Shown: piece by piece, positions 17,558 to 26,231 of the stretch
Layout of the letters: every line of letters begins with the position of its first letter
Numbering within the stretch: position 1 is the stretch's first letter
Origin: Desulfuromonas acetoxidans DSM 684
Lineage (GTDB): Bacteria; Desulfobacterota; Desulfuromonadia; Desulfuromonadales; Desulfuromonadaceae
Reading direction: 5' to 3'
Length of the DNA stretch: 64,000 bases
Assembly (NCBI RefSeq): GCF_000167355.1
Contig: NZ_AAEW02000014.1
Span: 1-64,000, forward strand
Notes under the pieces: generated by a model
What the model was told of the DNA's origin: nothing
Databases searched by the model: none
The model's input: the letters and a program-made list of their open reading frames with translations, nothing else
Program-made: the position numbers and the translations under genes

Positions 17558-18250
17558 ATGTTTGAATTTTCACCACAAGACCTATTTGCCATTGCCATGT
17601 CAGCACGCGTTGCCACGGTTGCCACACTCCTGACGCTGCCAATCGGCTTTGCCCTGGCCTGGGTCCTTGTTTTCAGCCGGATTCCCGGTAAAGGCTTTAT
17701 CGACGGCCTGGTCAACCTGCCACTGGTGTTACCGCCGGTCGTTGTCGGTTATCTGCTGTTGTTGTCGCTGGGCCGCAACGGCTGGCTGGGTGAACTACTG
17801 CAACAGGTGGACATCCAGATCATTTTCACCTGGAAAGCGGCAGTAATCGCCTCGGGACTCATCGGCCTGCCGCTGATGGTGCGCTCCATCCGCCTCGGCA
17901 TGGAACAGATCGATCCACATCTACTCCATGCCTCGCGCACATTGGGTGCCGGAAAACTTGATATGTTATGCACCATCGTGCTGCCGTTGTCGTTACCAGC
18001 CATGCTGTCCGGAGCGTCATTGACTTTTGCCCGCAGCCTAGGCGAATTTGGTGCCACAGTTATTCTGGCTGGGAATATTCCCGGTCGCACCCAAACCATT
18101 CCATTGGCGATTTATGATTACACCAACACACCGGGAGGGGAATCACAGGCGTTGAACCTGTGCCTGGTGTCGATTGCTCTGTCCTATCTGGTATTGCTCT
18201 TAAACGAGCGGGCGCTGCGCCGCGTACGGTCACGCCGCAAACCGGACTAA
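17558..18250 (+). CDS. modB: ModB-like molybdate/tungstate ABC permease
   Basis: A 230-residue permease with five to six hydrophobic segments. The EAA loop region is ASRTLGAGKLDMLCTIVLPL. RSLGEFGATVILAGNIPGRT is the hallmark of ModB/CysT-type permeases. The ATG at 17558 is preceded by GGAG at 6 bp. A TTG 12 bases earlier is less likely. The gene lies 14 bp after modC. Confidence 0.9.
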   Translation: MFEFSPQDLFAIAMSARVATVATLLTLPIGFALAWVLVFSRIPGKGFIDGLVNLPLVLPPVVVGYLLLLSLGRNGWLGELLQQVDIQIIFTWKAAVIASGLIGLPLMVRSIRLGMEQIDPHLLHASRTLGAGKLDMLCTIVLPLSLPAMLSGASLTFARSLGEFGATVILAGNIPGRTQTIPLAIYDYTNTPGGESQALNLCLVSIALSYLVLLLNERALRRVRSRRKPD

Positions 18251-18266
18251 CCTATGGAGAACTGCA

Positions 18267-19013
18267 ATGTTTTACAATGAACTGCAACACCGCTTCAGTC
18301 AATTGATTGAACGTAACGATCTCGCCGACAAAACCGTGGAGATCAAAGCCCGCATCTTGTCCAACGAAGAGGCTATCGGCAACCCATCGCGCGACGACTA
18401 TCCACTGCTCAAGGGCAAAGAGTTCCTGATGGAAGCCCGCTTTATGGATGTCAGCGGCCAGGCCTATACCGATGCGCCCAGCGAACTGACCACCACCCTG
18501 GCCGAAATCGCCAACAGTAAATTATACGAAACATCGCAACGCGCCCTGTTTATTGCCACCCTCAATGCCGTGGTGCGCTACCTCGACGGCGACCTGAAGA
18601 CCGTCCACTGCCGCAACGATGAACCGGAAACCTGCGCCGATCAGATCATTGAAGCGATCCGTCCGGCTGATCCGCACACCGTCGGTTTGGTCGGCTTACA
18701 ACCGGCGATTCTGGCAGTGCTGTCCAAAAACTATGGCCCGCAAAACGTGCTGTGCGTCGATCGCGATACCAGCCTACGCGGCGCCAGCAAACACGATGTG
18801 CCGATTTTGTGGGGTGACGAAGAGAACACCGAAATGGTGTTCAGCCGTAGCGATGTGGTGCTGTCCACCGGCTCCACCGTGGTCAACGGTAGCCTTCCCA
18901 ATCTGCTGGCCCTGTCGGAAAAGTTCCAGACACCGATCTTCTTTTACGGCACCAGTATTGCCGGTGCCGCCCGGCTGATGTCCCTCAACCATTTATGCTT
19001 TGAAGCTTCATAA
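18267..19013 (+). CDS. DUF364 (PF04016) Rossmann-like putative metal-chelating protein
   Basis: A 248-residue protein matching the DUF364 family: an N-terminal enolase-like half and a C-terminal Rossmann-like half with VGLVGLQPAILAVL, DVVLSTGSTVVNGSL and FFYGTSIAGAARL. A structure of a Desulfitobacterium family member led to a proposed role in heavy-metal chelation. The function is unproven. It sits 16 bp after modB and 13 bp before the next gene, within a metal-oxyanion transport operon, which fits that proposal. Confidence 0.8.
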   Translation: MFYNELQHRFSQLIERNDLADKTVEIKARILSNEEAIGNPSRDDYPLLKGKEFLMEARFMDVSGQAYTDAPSELTTTLAEIANSKLYETSQRALFIATLNAVVRYLDGDLKTVHCRNDEPETCADQIIEAIRPADPHTVGLVGLQPAILAVLSKNYGPQNVLCVDRDTSLRGASKHDVPILWGDEENTEMVFSRSDVVLSTGSTVVNGSLPNLLALSEKFQTPIFFYGTSIAGAARLMSLNHLCFEAS

Positions 19014-19026
19014 ACGGAGAATACAC

Positions 19027-20247
19027 ATGAAACCAGCACTGCATGGCGACCTGAAAATTTCTGAAATTATTGAACACTATCCGCAAACACGCAGCGTGTT
19101 CACTGCCCACGGCCTGTCCGCTCTGGTCAGCGAAGACGGCATGCGGGTGCTGGCTCCGTTTCTCACTTTGGCTACGGCACTGCGCAGCCGCCTGATCGAC
19201 CTCACCAGCTTTCTGCGCTTGCTGCAGGAGGTGATTGACCTCGAAGAGCTGGCCGAAGCACCGGGCTTGGAATCTGTGGATCACCAAGGGGAGCTGACCC
19301 TGCTGGCCTTGATGCCGTGCGGCCTCAAAGTGCCGTTCAGTAAAGCGATCAGCGAAGCCATTGGCCGTATTGAAAAAGAGCACAACCTGTCGGTGCGCTA
19401 TGCGGTGGAAGGCAACGTTAATCAGGAGTTGTCGTACTATCCTTACATCAACACTCTGGAAAAGGTCGAAGAACTGCCGGATATCATCATCTCCGCCGAC
19501 TTCAACGCCTTTTACGGCCACAGCTTTTATAACCGTTTTGTCGCGACCGGCGATGTCACCGGGTACAACACCATCAACACCAGTAAGACGTTTACCGACG
19601 CCGGGGTGATCGACCCCGAAGGCAACTACACCGTGCTCGGCATCAATCCGCTGGTAATCGTCGCCAACACCGAACAATTGAACGGCCGCCCGCTTCCAAC
19701 CTGCTGGGCCGACCTGATCGACCCGATGTGGAAAGACAGCATTACCTTGCGCGGCAGCAGTGACTTCTTCTGCCACGCCGTATTGCTGCCCATGTACCGC
19801 GATCACGGTGCAGAAGGATTGCGCCAACTGGCCGACAACGTGTTGCAAGGGATGCATCCGGCGCAAATGGTCAAACAGATTGACCTCAATGCCCCCGGCG
19901 CGCTGTATGTCATGCCGGAGTTTTTTGCCTACCGCGCCAAGCAGCAGCAACGCATCCAGATCATCTGGCCCGAAGACGGCGCTCTGGCCAGCCCGGTCAC
20001 CCTGCAGGTCAAGGCATCCCGCATCGATGAACTCAAACCGGTGCTTGATCTGCTCACCGGCATTGATCTCGCCCAGTCTCTGGCCGGTGCCCGCTTCCCG
20101 GTGCCCCATGCCGAAGTCACCAGTGAGGTGCAGGATAAACCCTTGATGTGGATCAGCTGGGACTTGCTGCGTGAACGTGACTTACTGGAAGTCAATGCCG
20201 AAATCGACGATCTGTTTTTGCCCTATGTGAAGTCCATTAACAAGTAG
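19027..20247 (+). CDS. DUF1858-like domain fused to an ABC solute-binding fold, no signal peptide
   Basis: A 406-residue protein. Residues 8-68 (ISEIIEHYPQTRSVFTAHGL onward) resemble DUF1858. The rest is a type 2 binding-protein fold of the Fe(3+)/FbpA-ModA kind, with LGINPLVIVANTEQL, CWADLIDPMWKDSI and LYVMPEFFAY. I choose the ATG at 19027 because GGAG precedes it. Neither this nor the earlier start gives a signal peptide, so the protein should stay in the cytoplasm, which is odd for a binding protein. It may deliver a bound metal or oxyanion to the GTPase and ATPase encoded next. Confidence 0.75.
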   Translation: MKPALHGDLKISEIIEHYPQTRSVFTAHGLSALVSEDGMRVLAPFLTLATALRSRLIDLTSFLRLLQEVIDLEELAEAPGLESVDHQGELTLLALMPCGLKVPFSKAISEAIGRIEKEHNLSVRYAVEGNVNQELSYYPYINTLEKVEELPDIIISADFNAFYGHSFYNRFVATGDVTGYNTINTSKTFTDAGVIDPEGNYTVLGINPLVIVANTEQLNGRPLPTCWADLIDPMWKDSITLRGSSDFFCHAVLLPMYRDHGAEGLRQLADNVLQGMHPAQMVKQIDLNAPGALYVMPEFFAYRAKQQQRIQIIWPEDGALASPVTLQVKASRIDELKPVLDLLTGIDLAQSLAGARFPVPHAEVTSEVQDKPLMWISWDLLRERDLLEVNAEIDDLFLPYVKSINK

Positions 20248-20416
20248 AGCCTTTTGCAAAAAGGCTCGTGGAGCCCATGGATGGGCGACCAAAACAGTCG
20301 ATTTCGTTTACAAATCGGCGATTTTGTGAGCTTTTGAAAAATGTCACTTCCAAAAGCGTGTTGGCAAAAAGCTCAGGAAAGCCTTTTGCCCAAACTCCTT
20401 TAACCAAGGCGATGCC
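20248..20416 (+). other. 169-bp intra-operon spacer with hairpins
   Basis: The spacer starts with GAGCCTTTT-gca-AAAAGGCTC (20247-20267), overlapping the stop codon, then GAGCCC...GGGC, and ends with GGAAAGCCTTTTGCC, which repeats part of the first hairpin. There is no U-run, so it is more likely a processing/stabilising hairpin or a dispersed repeat than a terminator. Confidence 0.5.
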
Positions 20417-21103
20417 ATGAAGCTGATTACCGTAGCCGGGCCGCCATCGTGCGGCAAAACCTCCATTATTCTGCGCGCTATTGAACCGCTGATCGCCGCC
20501 GGGCTCAAGGTCGGTGTGGTCAAGTTTGACTGCCTGACCAGCGATGACTACCTGCGCTATGAACAGGCGGGCATTGAGGTCAAAACCGGCCTGGCCGGGG
20601 GCTTATGCCCGGATCACTTCTTTATCGCCAATATCGAACAGGCGGTGCAATGGGGGCAACGCGAAGAGTTTGATCTGCTGATCAGTGAAAGTGCCGGGCT
20701 GTGCAACCGCTGTTCGCCGCACATCAAGGATGTGATGGCCGTGTGCGTTATCGACCATCTCAGCGGCGTGCACACGCCACGCAAGATCGGCCCGATGCTG
20801 AAAAGCGCCGATGTGGTGGTGCTGACCAAGGGCGATATCGTCTCCCAAGCCGAGCGCGAAGTGTTTGCCTTCCGCGTGCGCCAAGTGAATCCCAAGGCGG
20901 CGGTGCTGCCGGTCAACGGCCTCACCGGCCAGGGCACGCTGCTGTTGCAACGCCATTTCCAAAGCGCTGCCGCAGTCACCACCCTCAACGACATGCGCCT
21001 GCGCTTCACCATGCCTGCCGCGCTGTGCTCCTATTGCCTCGGCGAAACCCGCATCGGGCCCGATTGTCAGATCGGCAACATCAAAACCATGGATTTCTCA
21101 TGA
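20417..21103 (+). CDS. CobW/HypB/UreG-like P-loop GTPase with Cys motifs
   Basis: A 228-residue GTPase: Walker A GPPSCGKTS at residues 8-16, a switch-like segment DLLISESAGLCNRCSPH, and the base-specificity motif TKGD. Two Cys clusters, CNRC and near the C-terminus CSYC...C, could hold a metal. Proteins of this class (HypB, UreG, CobW) use GTP to insert Ni, Co or Zn. Here the neighbours suggest Mo, W or a related metal, but that is inference. The stop overlaps the next ATG by four bases. Confidence 0.78.
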   Translation: MKLITVAGPPSCGKTSIILRAIEPLIAAGLKVGVVKFDCLTSDDYLRYEQAGIEVKTGLAGGLCPDHFFIANIEQAVQWGQREEFDLLISESAGLCNRCSPHIKDVMAVCVIDHLSGVHTPRKIGPMLKSADVVVLTKGDIVSQAEREVFAFRVRQVNPKAAVLPVNGLTGQGTLLLQRHFQSAAAVTTLNDMRLRFTMPAALCSYCLGETRIGPDCQIGNIKTMDFS

Positions 21104-22119
21104 CCGATACCGCGCTTCTCACTCAATCCCTGCATCAGCTGCTCAGCGAGCGTCCCTATGTGCGCGACTTCTTTGCCGCCCTCAACCTGACGCCCCCGGA
21201 TGACGAGATCAGCCTTGGTGCGTTTCTCGACGGCATCCCCGCCGCCCATCTGGAAGAGTTTGCCCTCGACCACGCGATACTGACCAGCCAGTGTATCGAC
21301 TTCATCACCCAGATGGAGGCGTTTCAAAGCCGTGAAACCAGTACGGTGCGTGAGGTGACCATTAAGGCCGGGGTGGATAAAAGCGGCAGCAAAGAGCAAC
21401 AGGATCTGATCCTGCGCAGTGGTGAAGTGGTGTGCGTGGTCGGCCCGACCGGCTCCGGAAAAAGTCGTCTGTTGGCCGATATTGAATGTCTGGCTCAGGG
21501 GGATACGCCGTCAAAACGGCAGATTCTGCTCGATGGTCAGGTGCCGGATGAAAACCGCCGTCTGTCCGGCGAGCAACAACTGGTGGCGCAACTGTCGCAG
21601 AACATGAACTTCGTTATGGATCTCACCGTGCGCGAGTTTATCACCATGCACGCCGAAAGCCGCCTGATCAGCGATGTGGCACAACGGGTCGAGCAGATCT
21701 TCACCACCGCTGTTGACCTCGCCGGGGAACCGTTCACACTCGACACACCGGTCACCGCCCTGTCCGGCGGTCAGTCGCGCGCCCTGATGATTGCCGACGT
21801 CGCCTGCCTGAGCGCCTCACCCATCGTGCTCATCGACGAAATCGAAAACGCCGGTGTCGACCGCCGCCGCGCCCTCGACCTACTGGTCAAAGAGGAAAAG
21901 ATCGTCCTCATGGCCACCCATGATCCATTGCTGGCTCTGTCCGGCGACCGCCGTCTGGTGATCCGCAACGGCGGCATTGCCGCCATTATCGAAACCAGCG
22001 ACGAAGAACGCCAGGGCTTAGGCCAACTCACTGCCCTCGACAAAAAGCTCTCCCGCCTGCGCGATCAGGTGCGTCATGGTGAGCGGATTATTTTTGATTT
22101 GCAGCAGTTGGCGGAGTAG
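21100..22119 (+). CDS. soluble ABC ATPase with N-terminal DUF1858-like module
   Basis: A 339-residue protein. Residues 5-65 form a helical module like that at the N-terminus of the preceding binding protein (SERPYVRDFFAALNL). An ABC ATPase follows, with Walker A GPTGSGKSR, signature LSGGQSRAL and Walker B IVLIDEIENAG. No membrane segment is present and no second permease follows, so it is unlikely to energise a transporter. It may be a remodelling or loading ATPase acting with the GTPase. Start at 21100 is fixed by the ATGA overlap. A longer reading frame from 20701 lies inside the GTPase gene. Confidence 0.78.
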   Translation: MTDTALLTQSLHQLLSERPYVRDFFAALNLTPPDDEISLGAFLDGIPAAHLEEFALDHAILTSQCIDFITQMEAFQSRETSTVREVTIKAGVDKSGSKEQQDLILRSGEVVCVVGPTGSGKSRLLADIECLAQGDTPSKRQILLDGQVPDENRRLSGEQQLVAQLSQNMNFVMDLTVREFITMHAESRLISDVAQRVEQIFTTAVDLAGEPFTLDTPVTALSGGQSRALMIADVACLSASPIVLIDEIENAGVDRRRALDLLVKEEKIVLMATHDPLLALSGDRRLVIRNGGIAAIIETSDEERQGLGQLTALDKKLSRLRDQVRHGERIIFDLQQLAE

Positions 22120-22458
22120 TGTGGTTTTGTCCTAAATATCAAAAAATCAACTACGTCCCCATTCTGACTCGTCCCCATTCTGACTTCGATGCCGAGCAAC
22201 CGCGACCATAGGGTTCAACCCTACCTTTGATTAACTTTAGGTTCTGGACAATGGGGCTTCGATTTTATCCTAGTCAAGAAAAAATCATTCCTTCCTTTAG
22301 TAGACCAAGCGATTAAAATTTAATCCTGTGATCAAAAGAAGGCATTCTTCCTGTAGCTTTGCGATGAAAACCTTGAGGATAAGGAGGGTGTTGAGGACCA
22401 AATTCCACAGGCGGTCTATCTCCCCGTGGAATTTGGTTTTAACTTCATTTTTAAAAGT
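22120..22458. other. intergenic region with a short direct repeat and a stable hairpin
   Basis: No gene is seen. CGTCCCCATTCTGAC occurs twice in tandem at about 22154-22186, a sequence type often found as debris beside IS200/RAYT-like transposases. No transposase is present. At about 22407-22440, ACCAAATTCCAC pairs with GTGGAATTTGGT and TTTTAACTT follows on the plus strand, so it is a weak terminator candidate facing the IrrE gene. Confidence 0.45.
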
Positions 22459-23562
22459 TTATTTTATTACTTTTAAATAATCGTTTTTACTATTTATTGA
22501 TGCAGGTTTTGAGTTTTTTCCTGGAATACTTGTAAGCTGTGTTTTAAAGGTTAAAGCATTAATATCTTCAATTGGAATTCCAAGTTCTTTAGCAACATCT
22601 CCCTTAGAAATCCCCTCTTCTTTTAAAGCAGAAAAAACCATTGGAAGCAGCTTAGACTCTTCTCGAGTACATATTGGTTCTGGCTCGTTTTTCATATAGC
22701 CGTTTCTGGACAAATCTATCGTCAGACTTCGGTATTGCCATTCGGTTATAAGGTTTAAATCCTTCAGCCTTCTTACTAAAGAAGAAGCAGATACTAACCA
22801 GAATGATTTCAGGGTAATAATGTCTTTAAGAGACGGGTAGTGTATTGCATGAGATTTAACACTACCTTCTGGCATTAGTAATGCCGAAGCAAAGCTATTG
22901 GCTTGAGCTTCAATTTCTTTTCCCATGGGCTCGCCATGTTTATGAAGAATCAGGTGGCCAAGTTCGTGAGCAGCATCAAATCTACTTCTCTCAACTGTTT
23001 TTTTTGTGTTTAAAAATATAAAAGGTTGGTCACTAGCCCAAAATGAATAGGCATCCATATCTTGGGTATCTTCGGCAAGAGAATAGACTCGAATACCTTT
23101 TGCTTCAAGTGTTGATACCATATTACGGATAGGTTTTTCTCCCAATCCCCAAGCATTCCGAATTGCCTCAGCCGCTGCAACTGATGAATAATTATAGAGA
23201 TCAGGCAGGTCGGCTTTTGGCAACTCAAAGCGCCTATTAATCCATGTATCCATTTCTAAAGCTAGTTCTCCAGCTCGTAGCGCAGAATTTCGTACAGAAG
23301 CTCTCATTCGGGCAAGAGATCTAAAACTTACACTCGAAGGTTCAATTGAATGGAGAGGGCCTAAAAAGAAAAAGCCTGTTTGAAAATTCAGTATTTTTGC
23401 AATTTCAGAAATAGTTTTATCGTTCGGATCTCTCCTACCGTTTTCATAATCTGAGAGACTTTTTGTTGTTAGTTTTAAACAATCGCACAATTTACGAATT
23501 GTGAACCCACGTTTTTCTCTAGCGAATTTTAAACGGGCTGGATTAAACACCTTTTTGTTCAT
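22459..23562 (-). CDS. XRE HTH - ImmA/IrrE metallopeptidase regulator
   Basis: A 367-residue protein. Residues 9-62 form an XRE helix-turn-helix (LKFAREKRGFTIRKLCDCLK and LSDYENGRRDP). Residues about 150-265 form the IrrE/ImmA peptidase with HELGH and the downstream glutamate in EIEAQANSFASALLMP. Such fusions cleave or sense a partner repressor or antitoxin, often in mobile elements and phage defence. Base composition and codon use are AT-richer than the surroundings, a sign of transfer. It overlaps the upstream partner gene by 20 bp. Confidence 0.85.
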   Translation of the reverse strand: MNKKVFNPARLKFAREKRGFTIRKLCDCLKLTTKSLSDYENGRRDPNDKTISEIAKILNFQTGFFFLGPLHSIEPSSVSFRSLARMRASVRNSALRAGELALEMDTWINRRFELPKADLPDLYNYSSVAAAEAIRNAWGLGEKPIRNMVSTLEAKGIRVYSLAEDTQDMDAYSFWASDQPFIFLNTKKTVERSRFDAAHELGHLILHKHGEPMGKEIEAQANSFASALLMPEGSVKSHAIHYPSLKDIITLKSFWLVSASSLVRRLKDLNLITEWQYRSLTIDLSRNGYMKNEPEPICTREESKLLPMVFSALKEEGISKGDVAKELGIPIEDINALTFKTQLTSIPGKNSKPASINSKNDYLKVIK

Positions 23563-24211
23563 TGCTTTTTCTCTTTATTCCAAATTCGATTTCAGGAGCA
23601 AAGTCTGGCTTAATTTTAGATAGTTCTAAATTGAAAGAGATCGAGGGCAAAAGAATTCTCGTTTCCCATTCGTCAACTTTTAAATCACATAAATCTATTG
23701 ACGTTGGCAACGACAACTCAATTCGCATTTCTTCATTTACCTTATCCAGATGGTATAGCAGTACCCAAGTTGGCTCACTTACAGATTCATCAGGTTGCTC
23801 GGGTTCCATCTCTTTCCATAGAAAGGGTTGGTAACTATTTTGATCTACTATCTTTTGTGTTTTAACACCTTTAGGATTTTTAGTTTTAGGGGCAATCCCA
23901 CTATCTATTCCAGTGTTCTTATCGCCACTTGAGACGATAATGTTAACGCCATTGTCTGGGTTTCGTGTAAGTTCCAAATAGTCCCGATAGAGCTTAGACC
24001 AGCCTTTAGAAATCAGAACATCGCGCAAAGCTTTTATTGCCTCAAGATAGGCATACGTACCAGCGGCTCCAATAGCATCATTTGGTGTTGCGCGGTTATA
24101 AGCAGTAAGGATTCTAAGAGAAATTTCTTCTAGCCAAGAGATGTTAAGCCCCATGAATGCCAATGCTTCTAAATTGTTAACTGATTTTGCAATTAATGTT
24201 TTAGATGTCAT
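23543..24211 (-). CDS. unknown protein paired with the XRE-IrrE gene
   Basis: A 222-residue protein I do not recognise. The N-terminal third is helical (NNLEALAFMGLNISWLEEIS), the middle is polar and lysine-rich, and the C-terminal part is mixed beta (LLPSISFNLELSKIKPDF). The start follows GGGAGC. The 20-bp overlap with the XRE-IrrE gene implies coupled expression, so it may be the substrate, antitoxin or effector partner. It is AT-rich like its partner. Confidence 0.65.
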   Translation of the reverse strand: MTSKTLIAKSVNNLEALAFMGLNISWLEEISLRILTAYNRATPNDAIGAAGTYAYLEAIKALRDVLISKGWSKLYRDYLELTRNPDNGVNIIVSSGDKNTGIDSGIAPKTKNPKGVKTQKIVDQNSYQPFLWKEMEPEQPDESVSEPTWVLLYHLDKVNEEMRIELSLPTSIDLCDLKVDEWETRILLPSISFNLELSKIKPDFAPEIEFGIKRKSNEQKGV

Positions 24212-24399
24212 ATAAACCGCTCCCTGATATTTGTTTCTTGTTTCCTAACATCATTTGATGTTGGAAAACAAGAACTTTCTCGTATAAGGGTAGTAAGATT
24301 ATTGCATTCAGAATAGAGTCCAAGAAAAGAGAGCCCCCCCCTTGCAAGGTCACAAAAAGGGGGCAAGTCTACGTTTGAATAGAAGCCGTTTTTATTCAC
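24208..24399 (-). CDS. possible small leader protein with a G8 tract
   Basis: A 63-residue frame starting at GTG behind GAGAGGGG and ending in a 4-base ATGA overlap with the next gene, an arrangement typical of real coupled genes. No family is recognised. It contains a run of eight G on the coding strand (24334-24341), where slippage would shift the frame and uncouple the downstream genes. It could equally be chance. Confidence 0.35.
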   Translation of the reverse strand: MNKNGFYSNVDLPPFCDLARGGLSFLGLYSECNNLTTLIRESSCFPTSNDVRKQETNIRERFI

Positions 24400-24567
24400 G
24401 AGAAAACCCCTCTCATGTTGCTACAATTCCGAGGATACAAAACGGCGAGAATCGCTTCTTGCGACAAATCAGGAAACACGTGAAAAACACGTATCGTTTA
24501 TGAATAATGGTTTTCAGAGGAAATATTTGTGAAAAACGGTTCCATCTCTGTACTGCCTTCTGGTTAT

Positions 24568-26091
24568 TCAGCTGCCGGATTCTGTTACAAAAACCATCAA
24601 GTCCCACCGATACAATCGACCCTCACAGCTGAGCCCGGTCAAATGATCTCCGTGTAAAAACAGCTCCGTGATGTCACCCTGATGCCCTTTGAAGGTATGG
24701 ACGATTTGCTTGCTCTGCAGATCGTAAGCGTAGACGAATGGATGAAGAGCGTTCACTTCGCTGAAAATGAGAAAATGGCGGTAAAAAACCATCTTGTAGA
24801 TGTCCGTTTTTTTGGTGACATCAATCTTTTCATCGAAAAGCTCGCTGTATTCTATCTCTTCAGGGAACAGCGTAGAAATGTGAGAAATAGCCCCGGTTTC
24901 GCTATCCAGAATCAACAGGCCGTTATAATCGATGGCAAAGTAAAGATAACGCTCTTGATAAACGCCAACCGCTCCGATGTGACGACCAACCACGTAGCCC
25001 CATTCTTCTTCATATTTAATCGTATTGATCTGCTTGGTAAAGCGGCCGTCCTCAAGGGCATAAACATTGATAAACCCGCGAAAGTTGGTGGCATACAGCA
25101 GCCCATGATGCACACAGACCGCGTCAATGCGATTATAGTCATCATAATCGTGAACCTGGTCGATATTGTCGGGATAATGTTCTTTTTCATCGACCACATA
25201 GAGCAGTTGATCGTCTTTAAAAACCGAGATCCGATCTCCTTCGCCATAGGCGATCAGGTAATCCTGATAGGTGCTCAGGCCTGAAATCCAACCGTCCAAT
25301 TCTTCAGGAACAGCTCTTTGGGGCTCCAGGCTTTGTTTGTCCAAGCGCAGGAGCTGGGCGACCCTGTTACCGATATAGAGGGTGTCGTCACCAACGGCGA
25401 TAGCGTTATAGGTGTCGAAGCTGTCATAAACAGCGAGCGGTTGCAGCTGCTGTTCGCCGATAAACGCCAGCGTTTCTTTGTCGTACACCTCGACGAACTG
25501 GCCTTCAACCGGTTCATTTTTACTGGGCCGGTTCAGATCTCTTTCGGCACGCGTGAGCACATACAGGCGATTTTCATCCTCGGCCCCATCCTCAGCCATA
25601 TACCACGCAGAGTTGTGTTTGAGCTTTACCTCCTGAACAAGTCCGGTTTTGCGCGCCAGCACGTTGGGCTTGAGGCGTAGAGCAATGGCCTGATTGACGG
25701 GTGGGAAGGTATGATCTTCGGCCGGAGAGAGGAAAAGCGCGATGCGTTTTAGCGGATGCTCTTCCACATCGATATAGCGGTTGAAGGAAAATCTTTCGCA
25801 AAAGTAGTATTCATGTTCGGCATCGACCTCCTGCCGAACGACGACCTCATGATCCGCTGTGCCATAAACACCCTGCACCGGCAGGTTGAAGGTCTGCGCT
25901 TCCTTTTTGGTGACCCCGACCTGTTTTTCATTGATGGTGACGGGCAGGCCCTCGATTTCACAGCTTAGAACAAGAGTGCCATAATGCTCCTTGCCCTGGA
26001 CAACATCGTAGACGTCTCTCTCTTTTGTCGGATAAAAGTAGAGCCCGGCGACGACAAGCAGGATTACGATCAATAAAAGAATACGTTTCAT
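24568..26091 (-). CDS. membrane-anchored beta-propeller-like protein of unknown function
   Basis: A 507-residue protein with an N-terminal membrane anchor (residues 3-21) and no lipobox. The extracytoplasmic body of about 480 residues has repeating beta-strand blocks such as DDTLYIGNRVAQLLRLDKQS, YLIAYGEGDRISVFKDDQ and LYATNFRGFINVYAL, and a terminal WD-like repeat THTFKGHQGDITELFLHGDH-type element. This suggests a seven-bladed propeller of the WD40/PQQ sort. I prefer the ATG at 26091, where the anchor starts. A GTG 45 bases earlier adds only polar residues. No functional neighbour helps. Confidence 0.65.
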   Translation of the reverse strand: MKRILLLIVILLVVAGLYFYPTKERDVYDVVQGKEHYGTLVLSCEIEGLPVTINEKQVGVTKKEAQTFNLPVQGVYGTADHEVVVRQEVDAEHEYYFCERFSFNRYIDVEEHPLKRIALFLSPAEDHTFPPVNQAIALRLKPNVLARKTGLVQEVKLKHNSAWYMAEDGAEDENRLYVLTRAERDLNRPSKNEPVEGQFVEVYDKETLAFIGEQQLQPLAVYDSFDTYNAIAVGDDTLYIGNRVAQLLRLDKQSLEPQRAVPEELDGWISGLSTYQDYLIAYGEGDRISVFKDDQLLYVVDEKEHYPDNIDQVHDYDDYNRIDAVCVHHGLLYATNFRGFINVYALEDGRFTKQINTIKYEEEWGYVVGRHIGAVGVYQERYLYFAIDYNGLLILDSETGAISHISTLFPEEIEYSELFDEKIDVTKKTDIYKMVFYRHFLIFSEVNALHPFVYAYDLQSKQIVHTFKGHQGDITELFLHGDHLTGLSCEGRLYRWDLMVFVTESGS

Positions 26092-26231
26092 TTTCAGTCC
26101 AGTGGAATAACCGATGCGCTTGCATTTTGAATTCACTCGGGCGGATTTGGCAATGGTTGGCGAACAGTATTCCCATTGCCCCCCCTATGCGCACTATTGT
26201 TTACAGGGCAAACAAAGTCAAGAAATCCGGG

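Noticed and set aside
20701-22119. Long 472-codon version of the soluble ABC ATPase
   Set aside because: Its first 130 codons lie inside the GTPase gene in another frame. The ATG at 21100 overlapping the GTPase stop is the natural start.
22150-22190. Insertion sequence at the tandem CGTCCCCATTCTGAC
   Set aside because: Only about 35 bp of direct repeat is present. No transposase frame, terminal inverted repeats or target duplication was found.
24413-24607. 64-codon minus-strand frame
   Set aside because: It overlaps the 3' end of the beta-propeller gene and has no ribosome-binding site or family match.
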